Assembly: GCF_965279055.1 (NCBI RefSeq)
Contig: NZ_OZ257125.1
Coordinates: 1,488,001-1,552,000 of the forward strand
DNA length: 64,000 nt
Reading direction: 5' to 3'
Source of the DNA: Hydrocarboniphaga sp965279055
Lineage (GTDB): Bacteria; Pseudomonadota; Gammaproteobacteria; Nevskiales; Nevskiaceae
Part shown: positions 31,786 through 39,848 of the stretch, one piece after another
Layout: each line of letters starts with the position of its first letter
Position numbering within the stretch: position 1 is the stretch's first letter
Program-made: the position numbers and the translations under genes
Notes under the pieces: generated by a model
The model's database searches: none
What the model was told of the DNA's origin: nothing
Seen by the model: the letters and a program-made list of their open reading frames with translations, nothing else

Positions 31786-32667
31786 GTGAGCCCCGCTCTG
31801 ATCCCACCTGACGTCTACGCGCGCCTCGCCGGCTTGCGCCTCGGCGCGCGGCTGGCGACCGGGCAGGGCATCGGCGCACACAACAGCCGTGCGCGCGGCG
31901 CCGGCCTGGAGTTCGCGCAGTACCGCGGCTACGAGCCCGGCGACGAGCCGCGGCGTGTCGACTGGAAGTTGTACGCGCGGTCTGATCGCTTCTTCGTGCG
32001 TGAAGCCGAGCGCGACAGCCCGCTGACGGCCTGGATCATCGTCGATGCCAGCGCGTCGATGGCGCAGATCGACGTCCATGCACCGGAGCGCAGTCGCATC
32101 ACCGCGGCGCGCAGCATCGCCGCCTGCATCGCCGAACTGGCGCTGCGCCAGAACGATCGCTTCGGACTGGTCGTCGGCAGCGGCGGCGGTCTCAGCGTGA
32201 TCGACGCCGCTTACGGCCGGCGTCAGCGTGATCGCATCGACTTCGAGCTTCGGCGCATCCAGCCGCAAGGCGGCTTCCCGACGGCCGCGGCGCTGCGTCC
32301 GGTCTGGGAGAAGATCGCGCCTTCATCGGTGGTGCTGATGCTCTCCGACGGCTTCGAGGAGGGCGCGATACAGCTGGCCGAGAAACTGTCTGCCGCCCAG
32401 CGTGAAGTCGGCTTCGTGCGCGTACTCACCGCGGATGAGCGTGATTTCCGCTTCGAAGGCAGCCCGCGTTTTCGCGATCCGGAATCGCCTGCCGATCAGC
32501 GCCGCGTCGATGCCACCGCCGCGCGCGACGGGTTCCTGCAGCGCTTCGGCGCCGCCCGCAGCGAGCTGCGTCGCCGGCTGGCGTCGGCGGGCGTCAGAGT
32601 CGAAGAACACGTTGCCGACGAGGCGGCCGATGGCCTGCTGCGTCGGTTGCTGCGCGAGTCGCCATGA
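31786..32667 (+). CDS. DUF58 domain protein, 293 aa
   Basis: VWA-like partner of MoxR. The GTG at 31786 (VSPALIPPDVYARL) is chosen because the frame upstream runs through the palindromic repeat. DUF58 signature: NSRARGAGLEFAQYRGYEPGDEP, RRVDWKLYARSDRFFVREAE. A MIDAS-like loop DASASM follows (about residue 85), then a VWA-like fold with LMLSDGFEEG. It overlaps the next gene by four bases (ATGA). Confidence 0.9.
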   Translation: MSPALIPPDVYARLAGLRLGARLATGQGIGAHNSRARGAGLEFAQYRGYEPGDEPRRVDWKLYARSDRFFVREAERDSPLTAWIIVDASASMAQIDVHAPERSRITAARSIAACIAELALRQNDRFGLVVGSGGGLSVIDAAYGRRQRDRIDFELRRIQPQGGFPTAAALRPVWEKIAPSSVVLMLSDGFEEGAIQLAEKLSAAQREVGFVRVLTADERDFRFEGSPRFRDPESPADQRRVDATAARDGFLQRFGAARSELRRRLASAGVRVEEHVADEAADGLLRRLLRESP

Positions 32668-33719
32668 TCGGCTTGCTGGCACCGCTGGGTCTCGCCGCGC
32701 TGGCCGCGATCGCGTTGCCGTTGCTGATCCACCTGTTGCGCAAGCCCGAAGACCGCGTCGTGCTGTTCGCGGCCTGGCGTTACCTCGCCGAGCCGGCGCG
32801 GCCGCGCGAGCGCCTGCAGCTGCGCCACTGGTTGCTGCTGGCCTTGCGGCTGCTGCTGATCGCGGCGCTGGCCTTGCTGTTGTCGCAAGCGGTTTGGCGC
32901 GGTCAGGCAGAAGCAGGCAAGGCGCTGACGGTGTTCTGGCCGGGCACGGAATCGGCTGCCGCGTTGGCCGCGCCGGATCATCCGCAGCGGCAATTGAGCG
33001 GCGACGCGCCGTCCAGTCAGTTGCGACAGATCGATGCCGAACTGCCTGCCGGCGCGGCGTTGTCGGTGATCGTGCCGCAAGTCGTCAGCGGCCTCGATGC
33101 CGAGCGGCTGCGCCTCAGCCGCGAAGTGCAGTGGAAAATCGTACCGGGCGCGGCGCCGGTCGACACCGAAGCCGATGCCTTGACTGTCAGCATTCGCAGC
33201 GACGGCCGCGACGCTGGCGAATCCGCGACCGTGCAGGCGCTGCTCCAGGCCTGGCAGTCGCAGGGGCGCGTCATCGACATCGACAACGCGGCGCAAGACA
33301 CGCCGTTGAAAGCCGACACCGGGCTGCTGTTCTGGCTAGGCGGCAAGCCCGGCGCCGACGTCGATCGCTGGATCGCGCGCGGCGGTCGCGCGCTGATATC
33401 GGGCCAGGCCGGCGTAGTGATCGCCGATGAAGCGTGGTCGGTACAGGCGCAAGGCCGTGGCCGCAGCCTGCGGCTCGCCGGCGCATTCGACGCGAGCCGT
33501 AACGCCGCGCTGCGCGAGCCGCAGATTCCGTCGCAGCTCGCCGCGCTGCTGTTGCCCGAGCCGCTGGTGGATCGCGCGGCCGCGGCATCGGTCGCGCCGC
33601 TGACCGGCGCCGCTTCCGGCACGCCGCCGGGTGATTCGCTGGATTCCCTGCTCGCGATCATCGCGGCGCTGCTGTTCGCCGCCGAACGCCTGTGGGCCGC
33701 GAGATTGCACAGGCGATGA
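32664..33719 (+). CDS. BatA-like membrane protein, 351 aa
   Basis: The N-terminus has the aerotolerance-regulator (BatA) head: TM1 (LLAPLGLAALAAIALPLLIHLL), RKPEDRVVLFAAWRYL, then TM2 (WLLLALRLLLIAALALLLSQA). A large presumably periplasmic domain follows and a C-terminal TM near LLAIIAALLFAAERLW. The DUF58 and next genes both overlap it by four bases. The Bat/MoxR group has been linked to envelope stress and aerotolerance in other bacteria. Confidence 0.82.
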   Translation: MIGLLAPLGLAALAAIALPLLIHLLRKPEDRVVLFAAWRYLAEPARPRERLQLRHWLLLALRLLLIAALALLLSQAVWRGQAEAGKALTVFWPGTESAAALAAPDHPQRQLSGDAPSSQLRQIDAELPAGAALSVIVPQVVSGLDAERLRLSREVQWKIVPGAAPVDTEADALTVSIRSDGRDAGESATVQALLQAWQSQGRVIDIDNAAQDTPLKADTGLLFWLGGKPGADVDRWIARGGRALISGQAGVVIADEAWSVQAQGRGRSLRLAGAFDASRNAALREPQIPSQLAALLLPEPLVDRAAAASVAPLTGAASGTPPGDSLDSLLAIIAALLFAAERLWAARLHRR

Positions 33720-35827
33720 GCGATCCGGCTTTGCAATCGCGTCTGGATCGCGCCTTGCGCGGCGCGCGGCTGCGCGTCGCGAGCAACATCCTGATCGTCG
33801 GCCTGCTGCCGCTGGCGGGCCTGCTGGTGCTGGTGGCGTCCTGGAATATCGGGGCGACAATCGCGCTGGCGATCTGCGGCGCCGCCGCGATCGCCGCGCT
33901 GCTGCTGTGGCGCCTGCGCCGCTACGACCGCGCCTGGCTGGCACGGCGTCTGAACCAACGCTGCCGCCATCTCGACGACAGCGCCGAGCTGATCTGGAAC
34001 GCGGAGCCAGGCTCCGCCTTGCGCCGGATGCAGCGCGACAGAGTGCTGGCGCGGCTCGCGGAGACCGGGCTGCCCGAGCTGCGGCCACCGTTCGCGCGCC
34101 GGCTCGCCGCCGTGGCTGCAGCGGTCGGCATCGCGCTGGCGATGCTGACGCTGCTGCCGCTGCAGAACGGGTCGCTGCCGCGCAGCGGCAGTGCGGCTGC
34201 CGCGGCGAATCGTGCCGGCGTCGAGGCGAGGCTGAAGATCGCGCCGCCCGCTTACACCGGCATCGGCGAATCGGTCGAACGTTCGCTGGAAGTGCGCGTG
34301 CCGGAGAACAGCCAGATCGAATGGAGCCTGCGGTTTGCGCAGCCACCGTCGGCCGTCGCGCTGCTGTTTCACGACGGTTCGCGGCTCGAACTGAAGCACA
34401 AAGGCGATCGGTGGGTCGCGACGAAAACCGTCACCGCATCCGGCCTGTACCGCGTCGACGCCAGCGGCATCGCGGCCGACGACACGCTGTACCGCCTCGA
34501 CGCGATTCCCGATCGCGCGCCTGAAATCACCGTGCGTGCGCCGGATAAAACATTGAGCGTGCTCGACGCCGCGCAGCCGCAGTGGGAGCTGAGCTTCGAG
34601 GCGCGCGACGACTACGGCCTGGGTGATGCGGAGCTGTCGATCTCGCTGGCGCAGGGCTCGGGCGAGAGCATCAAGGTGACGCAGCAGACGCAAATGCTGA
34701 AAGGCGAGGGAAACGCGCGCGAGCGTCGCTACCAGCGCACGCTGGATCTCAAGCAACTCGGCTTCGAGCAGGGCGACGATCTGATCGTGCGCCTGAGCGT
34801 CAGCGACAACCGCGAACCCGAGCCGAACCGCGCACGCAGCGCCAGCTTCATCCTGCGCTGGCCGCCGGAAGCCAGCAGCGAAAGCGCCGGCATGGAAGGG
34901 CTGGTGCGGCAGACCATGCCGGCCTACTTCCGTAGCCAGCGCCAGATCGTGATCGACACCGAGGCGCTGATCGCCGAGCGCGAAACGATGTCGGCAGCGG
35001 ATTTCGCCGGACGCGCCGACGAAATCGGCGTCGATCAGAAGCTGATGCGGCTGCGCTACGGCCAGTTTCTCGGGGAAGAATCCGAAGGCGGTGGTGGTGA
35101 TCATCACCACGAAGATCCGCATGCGGCGTCGGCCGAGACTCAGTCCGAAGCGCCTGGACATGACGAGCAGGAAACGCGGCAGCCGGGTGAGCCCAAGCCG
35201 GGTTCGGATATGGAAATCCTGCACGAGTTCGGCCACGCGCACGACATCGCCGAGGCCGCGACCTTGCTCGACGACGCGACCAAGGCGCTGCTGCGCACAG
35301 CCCTGAATGAAATGTGGGATGCGGAAAGCCGCTTGCGCACCGCGCAGCCGGATGCCGCGTTGCCGCACGAAAACCGTGCGCTCGAAGCGATCAAGCAGGT
35401 ACAGCAGGCGACGCGCATTTATCTGGCGCGGGTCGGACAGGATCTGCCGCAGGTCGACATGACGCGGCGCCTGACCGGCGAACGCGCCGGCCTGGTCGAT
35501 CCGCCTTCGCCGACGGCAGCCGTCGCGGCGCCGGCCACGGTCCCGACCATGGCCTGGCAGGCACTCGAGCGCGGGCAGGTGCCGGACGTGGATGCGCTGC
35601 AGGGCTGGCTTCGCGAGCACCCCACGCAAGCGCCGGATTCACTGGCGCTGGTACGCGAGGCCGAGCGCCTGCGCCGCGATCCGGGCTGCTCGCAATGCCG
35701 CGCGGCCTTGAGTGCGCAGCTGTGGCCATTGCTGCCGCCGCCTTCGACGGCGCTGCAGCCGCGTACGCTGCCGGACGCGCAGGGCGCGAGCTATCTGCAG
35801 GCCCTGCCGGCGGAGTCGCCGCGATGA
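33716..35827 (+). CDS. Large membrane protein, DUF4175-like, 703 aa
   Basis: ATG 33716 overlaps the preceding stop (ATGA); a longer frame exists but would eat further into the BatA-like gene. Two adjacent N-terminal TM helices and a third near residue 125 precede a long periplasmic region of strand-rich domains, then a helical part with a His/Asp/Glu-rich patch (GGGGDHHHEDPH, then GHDEQE). Layout and neighbours fit the DUF4175 proteins found beside MoxR/DUF58 genes. No enzymatic motif seen. Confidence 0.65.
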   Translation: MSDPALQSRLDRALRGARLRVASNILIVGLLPLAGLLVLVASWNIGATIALAICGAAAIAALLLWRLRRYDRAWLARRLNQRCRHLDDSAELIWNAEPGSALRRMQRDRVLARLAETGLPELRPPFARRLAAVAAAVGIALAMLTLLPLQNGSLPRSGSAAAAANRAGVEARLKIAPPAYTGIGESVERSLEVRVPENSQIEWSLRFAQPPSAVALLFHDGSRLELKHKGDRWVATKTVTASGLYRVDASGIAADDTLYRLDAIPDRAPEITVRAPDKTLSVLDAAQPQWELSFEARDDYGLGDAELSISLAQGSGESIKVTQQTQMLKGEGNARERRYQRTLDLKQLGFEQGDDLIVRLSVSDNREPEPNRARSASFILRWPPEASSESAGMEGLVRQTMPAYFRSQRQIVIDTEALIAERETMSAADFAGRADEIGVDQKLMRLRYGQFLGEESEGGGGDHHHEDPHAASAETQSEAPGHDEQETRQPGEPKPGSDMEILHEFGHAHDIAEAATLLDDATKALLRTALNEMWDAESRLRTAQPDAALPHENRALEAIKQVQQATRIYLARVGQDLPQVDMTRRLTGERAGLVDPPSPTAAVAAPATVPTMAWQALERGQVPDVDALQGWLREHPTQAPDSLALVREAERLRRDPGCSQCRAALSAQLWPLLPPPSTALQPRTLPDAQGASYLQALPAESPR

Positions 35828-37563
35828 GCGCGCTGAGCTTCGGCACGATGTCGACCCTGCAGATGGCGATCGCCGCGCTCATCGCGATCGCGGCCCTGAT
35901 TGCCGCCTGGCGCAGCGCGCGCGCCGAGCGCTCTGCGGCCTGGCGCCTGTTGTTGCCGTTGATGCAACTGGGCGCCGCGCTCGCGTTCTGGCTGCTGCTG
36001 TTTCCGCCGAACACCGCGCTGCGGCTCGACGCGCTGACGGTGCTGACGCCGGGCGCCAGCGCGCAGCAGCCCGACGCTTTGCCGATCGCGCAGCGCGTGG
36101 TCGCGCTGCCGGGCGCCGAGGCGCCGACGTCCGCGCAACGCGCGCCCGATCTGGCCAGCGCGCTGCGCCGCCAACCGGCGACGCGTTCGATCCATGTCGT
36201 CGGCCGCGGCCTGCCGCCGCGCGACTGGAATGCGGTCGGCACGCTCGGCCTGAGCTTCGACGACGCCGCGCCGACGGGCATCAGCGAAGTCGGTGCCGCC
36301 TCGCAGTCGCCGGTCGGCACGCAGTGGACTCTGCGCGGCCGCGCCGCGGGTCGCGTGGCGCAAGTGCAGTTGCGTGACGTGTCCGGCGCTGTCGTCGATC
36401 ATGCGGTGCCGGGCAAGGACGGCGCGTTCGTGCTGTCGGCGATCGGCCGTGCCGCCGGCCCGGCGCTGTTCACGCTGCAGGCGCTGGATGCAGAGCAGAG
36501 CGTCGTCGACCAGGCCAGCGTGCCGGTGGTGTTTCGCAGTGGTGCCGCGCTGACGATGCTGCTGCGCGCGGCCGGCCCCGATCCGGATCAGAAGTACTGG
36601 CGACGCTGGGCGCGCGATGCCGGCGTGAAGCTGGGCGCGAGCATCGGCCTGTCCGACGCGGTCTCGCTGCGCGACGGCGATGCCGCGTTCGACGCCGCGT
36701 CGCTCGCGGCGGCCGATCTGGTGCTGCTCGACGAGCGCAGCTGGGCGGCGCTGAGCGCCGATGAGAAAAGCGCGCTGCTGGGCGCGGTCGAGCACGGCCT
36801 GGGCCTGTTGCTGCGCGTCACCGGTAGCGTCGATGCCACCGTCGCGGCGGAATGGGCACAGCTCGGCTTGCCGCTGCAGCCGGCCGACACCGCGCGCAGC
36901 GTCGCACTCGATCGCCAGCTCGGCCTGCGCGATCCGCTGCCGCTGAGCGCGGCGCCGGCGCGCTTCGCCAGCGGCGTGCGCGTCTTGATCCGCGGCGACG
37001 ACGGCGAGCCGCTGGCAGCCTGGAGCGCGCGCGGCCAGGGCCGCATCGGCGCCTTGCTGCTGATCGACAGTTTCAAGCTCAGCCTGCAGGGTGAGGGCGG
37101 GCGCTACGGCGGGCTGTGGGCCGGCATCGTCGGCCAACTGGCGCGGCCGCGCGCGCAGATCCAGCCGCCGCCGCTGCCGTCGCAGGCATGGGTCGACGAG
37201 CGCCAGACCCTGTGCCAGCTCGGAGACGACGCGCATCTGTTCGACGCCGCGCAAAAAGAGCTTCCGCTGCTGATCGAACATGGCTGCGCCGCGTTCTGGC
37301 CGGAACCCGCCGGCTGGTACCGGCTGCGCACCGCGACGGGCGACTGGCCGTTCTACGTGCGCGCCGCCGGCGATGCAGCGGGCCTGCGCGCCGCGCGCGA
37401 TGCGGCGGCGACGCGCGCGCTGGTGGCGCAGGCTTCGACGATGGACGACGCGGCGGCCGCGCAAGGCGCCGCGCCGATGCCGCGCTGGCCGTTCTTCATC
37501 GCCTGGCTGCTGCTGGCGGCGCTGATCTGGTGGCGCGAACGCCGCGCGTTGCAGGCGGACTAG
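35824..37563 (+). CDS. Membrane protein with extracytoplasmic domains, 579 aa
   Basis: Last gene of the MoxR run; ATG 35824 overlaps the previous stop. Two N-terminal TM helices (LQMAIAALIAIAALIAAW; LLLPLMQLGAALAFWLLLFP) are followed by a periplasmic region that includes an amidotransferase-like stretch (AALTMLLRAAGPDPD to LGLLLRVTGSVD) and a C-terminal TM (WPFFIAWLLLAALIWW) with a basic tail. This is the shape of the last VWA/GATase-like membrane subunit in MoxR-DUF58-BatA loci. The exact family is not assigned. Confidence 0.7.
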   Translation: MSALSFGTMSTLQMAIAALIAIAALIAAWRSARAERSAAWRLLLPLMQLGAALAFWLLLFPPNTALRLDALTVLTPGASAQQPDALPIAQRVVALPGAEAPTSAQRAPDLASALRRQPATRSIHVVGRGLPPRDWNAVGTLGLSFDDAAPTGISEVGAASQSPVGTQWTLRGRAAGRVAQVQLRDVSGAVVDHAVPGKDGAFVLSAIGRAAGPALFTLQALDAEQSVVDQASVPVVFRSGAALTMLLRAAGPDPDQKYWRRWARDAGVKLGASIGLSDAVSLRDGDAAFDAASLAAADLVLLDERSWAALSADEKSALLGAVEHGLGLLLRVTGSVDATVAAEWAQLGLPLQPADTARSVALDRQLGLRDPLPLSAAPARFASGVRVLIRGDDGEPLAAWSARGQGRIGALLLIDSFKLSLQGEGGRYGGLWAGIVGQLARPRAQIQPPPLPSQAWVDERQTLCQLGDDAHLFDAAQKELPLLIEHGCAAFWPEPAGWYRLRTATGDWPFYVRAAGDAAGLRAARDAAATRALVAQASTMDDAAAAQGAAPMPRWPFFIAWLLLAALIWWRERRALQAD

Positions 37564-37572
37564 CCGCGTTGC

Positions 37573-37610
37573 CGTAGCCCGGGTGCAACCCGGGTTTCAC
37601 CGGGCTACGG
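37573..37610. repeat. Palindromic repeat, family B, copy 3 (short)
   Basis: CGTAGCCCGGGTGCAACCCGGGTTTCACCGGGCTACG forms one hairpin between convergent genes. It holds the same GTAGCCCGGGT unit as the copies at 9625 and 21103 but lacks their second half. Confidence 0.8.
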
Positions 37611-37626
37611 GCGGGAAGAACGAGCC

Positions 37627-38520
37627 TCAGACCGGCAACACCCGCCCCAGAAACTCCAGCTGATCCGTGATCGTCCGCTCGAAGGCCTCGCCCAGATAAA
37701 TATCGAAGTGGCCGATCGGATAGCGCTTCACTTCGCCGCGCGGCGCCTGCTTGGCATAGCGCAAGGTCGGCCCGGCCGGCGCGACGGTGTCGCGGTCGCA
37801 GACCGCGAACAGGATCGGGCACTTGACGTGTTTGGCGTAACGCCCCGGCGCCAGCCGCGGGATATGCAGCGCGATGCGCGCCGCAACTTCGCTCTCGTGC
37901 CGCATGCCTTTCGGCACCAGCGCGTAATAGCCGGGCTCGGCGTCGGCCGCGTTCATCAGCGCGGTCGAGCCCGGCGGGCCGGCCAGCGGCACCATCACCG
38001 GCGCGCGGCCGGCGATCGCCGCCGCGGCGTCGCGCAAGGCCAGCGCCGACAGCCGCGCCAGCGGCACCACGCCCAGGGTCATCGCCGAGGCGATGCCATT
38101 GGTGAACGGGCACTGCGAAATCGCCGCCGCCACGCGTGGATCGCGCGCCGCCGCGACGATCACGTGGCCGCCGCCGAACGAGCTGCCGAACAGCGCGATG
38201 CGGTCCGGGTCGACACCCGGCAAGGCACGCGCGCAGGCGATCGCAGCGGCCCAGTCCTGCTGCTGACGGTCGAAGTCCAGCAGCTGCCGCGGCTCGCCGC
38301 CGCTGGCGCCGAAATAGCGGTAGTCGAACACCAGGGCGACGTAGCCGGCCGCGGCAAAGCGCGCCGCGTAAGCGTCCAGCCCCATCTCCTTGGTCGCGCC
38401 CAGGCCATGCCCGAGCACCACCGCCGGCTGCTTGCCGCGGCCGCCAACCGGCCGGTACAACCAGGCCGCGCACTCGGCCTCGCCCGAGACGAAGCGCAGA
38501 TCGCTGCGTTGATAGTCCAT
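37627..38520 (-). CDS. Alpha/beta hydrolase, 297 aa
   Basis: Serine hydrolase of the dienelactone-hydrolase/BAAT-like type. ATG 38520 (MDYQRSDLRFVSGEAECAAWLYRP) is used. An oxyanion region appears at VVLGHGLGATKEMGLDAYA, the nucleophile elbow at ALFGSSFGGGHV (GxSxGG), the acid in FAVCDRDTVAP and the histidine in PIGHFDIYLGEAFE near the C-terminus. There is no signal peptide. The substrate is unknown. Its 5' side faces the tRNA-Met promoter. Confidence 0.87.
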   Translation of the reverse strand: MDYQRSDLRFVSGEAECAAWLYRPVGGRGKQPAVVLGHGLGATKEMGLDAYAARFAAAGYVALVFDYRYFGASGGEPRQLLDFDRQQQDWAAAIACARALPGVDPDRIALFGSSFGGGHVIVAAARDPRVAAAISQCPFTNGIASAMTLGVVPLARLSALALRDAAAAIAGRAPVMVPLAGPPGSTALMNAADAEPGYYALVPKGMRHESEVAARIALHIPRLAPGRYAKHVKCPILFAVCDRDTVAPAGPTLRYAKQAPRGEVKRYPIGHFDIYLGEAFERTITDQLEFLGRVLPV

Positions 38521-38564
38521 ACAGTCCCTTTTTTGTTTTTTGTGTTTGGCCGACAGGCCCGGGC

Positions 38565-38593
38565 TTTTACCGCGCCCGGCCATCGTCTATCAT
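38565..38593 (+). promoter_or_regulatory. Promoter of tRNA-Met
   Basis: TTTTAC (38565-38570), a 17-base spacer, then TATCAT (38588-38593). The expected start near 38600 lies about 20 bases before the mature tRNA and is followed by a GC-rich discriminator (GCGCGCC), typical of stringently controlled stable-RNA promoters. Confidence 0.6.
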
Positions 38594-38621
38594 GCGCGCC
38601 CCACGCTAGTGGGAACAGGTC

Positions 38622-38698
38622 GGTGATGTAGCTCAGTCGGTTAGAGCGCGGCACTCATAATGCTGAGGTCGGTGGTTCGAATCCACCTATCACCACCA
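38622..38698 (+). tRNA. tRNA-Met (CAT)
   Basis: A 77-base cloverleaf. Acceptor GGTGATG pairs with TATCACC; D arm TAGCTCAGTCGGTTAGAGC; anticodon stem CGGCA/TGCTG with loop CTCATAA (anticodon CAT); T arm GGTGG-TTCGAAT-CCACC; A73 and encoded CCA. Most likely the elongator tRNA-Met. A lysidine-type tRNA-Ile with CAT anticodon cannot be fully excluded by eye. It is the left boundary of a lower-GC accessory stretch. Confidence 0.93.
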
Positions 38699-38862
38699 AA
38701 TTTTTCAACAGGTTACGAAACGACCTCCTTCGTCAACTCGGCCCACTGTGCCACGTGTCATTTTCCCTGACACACGATTCCGAGCCGGTCGGGCACTCGC
38801 GGTACGCTTCGCATGAATGTCGGAGAAACAGCCTGCTTCTAGGACCAACACAGCTCGCGCGT

Positions 38863-39237
38863 CTACGCTGCGCGGCGAGGTGCTTGTTGAGTGATCAGAC
38901 TCTCCGCTGGAATGTTGAACATCTCATGTAGCGATTGAATCATTCGAACGGTCAGCGGCCGCCTTCGGGCCAATATCTCGTACACACGGTTTTTCCGGCC
39001 GATTGCCGGGATCAGATCGTCCACGGTCAGACCTTGCTGCTCCATGCGGAACTTGATCGCCTCAACGGCGTCCGGCAAGTCCATTGGAAAGTGCTTGCGC
39101 TCATAGGCTTCAACCAAGGTCACGAGTACGTCGAGACGATCGCCCTCCTCGGTGCCCAGTTGGGCCTCCATGAGAGTTTCGATTTCGCGCAAGGTGTCGC
39201 GGTAGTCGGTTTCAGTCTTGATCGGTCGAATATTCAT
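38863..39237 (-). CDS. higA: HigA-type antitoxin with HTH domain, 124 aa
   Basis: Antitoxin and autorepressor of the HigBA module. N-terminal YRDTLREIETLMEAQLGTEEGDRLDVLVTLVEAYE is the pattern of long HigA proteins. The HTH follows (AIKFRMEQQGLTVDDLIPAIGRKNRVYEILARRRPLTVRMIQSLH), ending with FNIPAESLI. It lies nine bases downstream of the toxin gene, the reversed order (toxin first) characteristic of hig loci. It would bind the palindrome upstream of higB. Confidence 0.9.
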   Translation of the reverse strand: MNIRPIKTETDYRDTLREIETLMEAQLGTEEGDRLDVLVTLVEAYERKHFPMDLPDAVEAIKFRMEQQGLTVDDLIPAIGRKNRVYEILARRRPLTVRMIQSLHEMFNIPAESLITQQAPRRAA

Positions 39238-39246
39238 GTGGTGACC

Positions 39247-39549
39247 TCAAATAGTCTGCGCGTCGATGCGGTCGTACTGACCATGTGTGCCGATGAATCG
39301 GACGTAGAGCACCCGGTACGGGTAGTTGATCCACGCCACGAGCCGGTACTTGTTGCCAGCGATGTTGAACACCACGCGACCATCGCGGAGGACGCTAGCG
39401 GTCCCGAACTGTCGCTTCACGTCATTAGGAGTGGCCCAATCAGCCTTCACGGCTTCGCGGTACCACGCCATCGTGGGCTCTTCGGCGTCCTGAAACTCCG
39501 GCTGTCGCGTCCAGAAAGCTTTCAAAGTCGATATGGCGATCACACGCAT
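39247..39549 (-). CDS. higB: HigB-type mRNA interferase toxin, 100 aa
   Basis: RelE-fold ribosome-dependent endoribonuclease of the HigB group. It starts MRVIAISTLKAFWTRQPEF and has the family pattern DWATPNDVKRQFGTASVL, VVFNIAGNKYRLVAWINY and a C-terminal YVRFIGTHGQYDRID, which holds the conserved basic/aromatic residues and the final His/Tyr/Asp cluster. It precedes higA. The sequence shows no frameshift or loss of these residues, so it is probably functional. Confidence 0.9.
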   Translation of the reverse strand: MRVIAISTLKAFWTRQPEFQDAEEPTMAWYREAVKADWATPNDVKRQFGTASVLRDGRVVFNIAGNKYRLVAWINYPYRVLYVRFIGTHGQYDRIDAQTI

Positions 39550-39555
39550 GTCGGC

Positions 39556-39584
39556 ACCATAGTCCCAAAATGGGACTTAATCAA
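39556..39584 (-). promoter_or_regulatory. higBA promoter with operator palindrome in the spacer
   Basis: On the minus strand TTGATT (39584-39579), a 17-base spacer and TATGGT (39561-39556). The palindrome AGTCCCA-AAA-TGGGACT (39561-39577) fills the spacer, so a bound HigA dimer would block polymerase. The predicted start site falls at or next to the higB ATG (39549), suggesting a leaderless message. Confidence 0.6.
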
Positions 39585-39618
39585 GGTTGGTGCCGCTTTC
39601 CACATCCGTCGATCATCG

Positions 39619-39848
39619 CTAAAGCGGCTTGCCGGTGCGGCGCGGCCGTTTACGCTCGTAGAACCAACCAGGACGCCGTCGCGTTCGAGGCGAAGCAATT
39701 GCTTCTGCACGACGCTATGCGGCAGACCGTAAAGGTCCGCGATTTCGCGGGCGTAGCCTTCGCCGTAATTCTGCAGCGCGAGCAGGGTGCGCTCAGCCGT
39801 TTCGTTCCCAAAAATGCCCACGGTCGTAATACCTCCAAAGTAGGCCAT
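39619..39848 (-). pseudogene. Decayed winged-helix transcription regulator
   Basis: From ATG 39848 (AAGG site upstream) the frame reads MAYFGGITTVGIFGNETAERTL, then YGEGYAREIADLYGLPHSVVQKQLLRLERDGVLV, the first half of a small winged-helix family often tied to nucleotidyltransferase-type modules. The expected middle (a NPRYPF-like strand and helix) is missing. Shortly after, in another phase (+2), the DNA encodes FYERKRPRRTGKPL-stop, which matches how I recall such proteins ending. An internal deletion with frameshift explains both. Read straight on, the original frame runs into higB, ending at 39540. Confidence 0.55.

Noticed and set aside
30043..32268. Minus-strand frame of 741 codons over DUF4159, MoxR and DUF58
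   Set aside because: Crosses intergenic repeats and three real genes; composition is that of a shadow frame.
33017..35629. Minus-strand frame of 870 codons across the BatA-like and DUF4175-like genes
   Set aside because: Spans two real overlapping genes on the plus strand and shows no motif; GC-driven shadow.
5570..38000. Possible CRISPR array suggested by several short repeats
   Set aside because: Repeats are palindromic, dispersed between genes and not regularly spaced with spacers; no cas gene present.
38699..38862. Possible attachment-site repeat after tRNA-Met
   Set aside because: No integrase gene and no recognisable second copy of the tRNA 3' end were found within the window.
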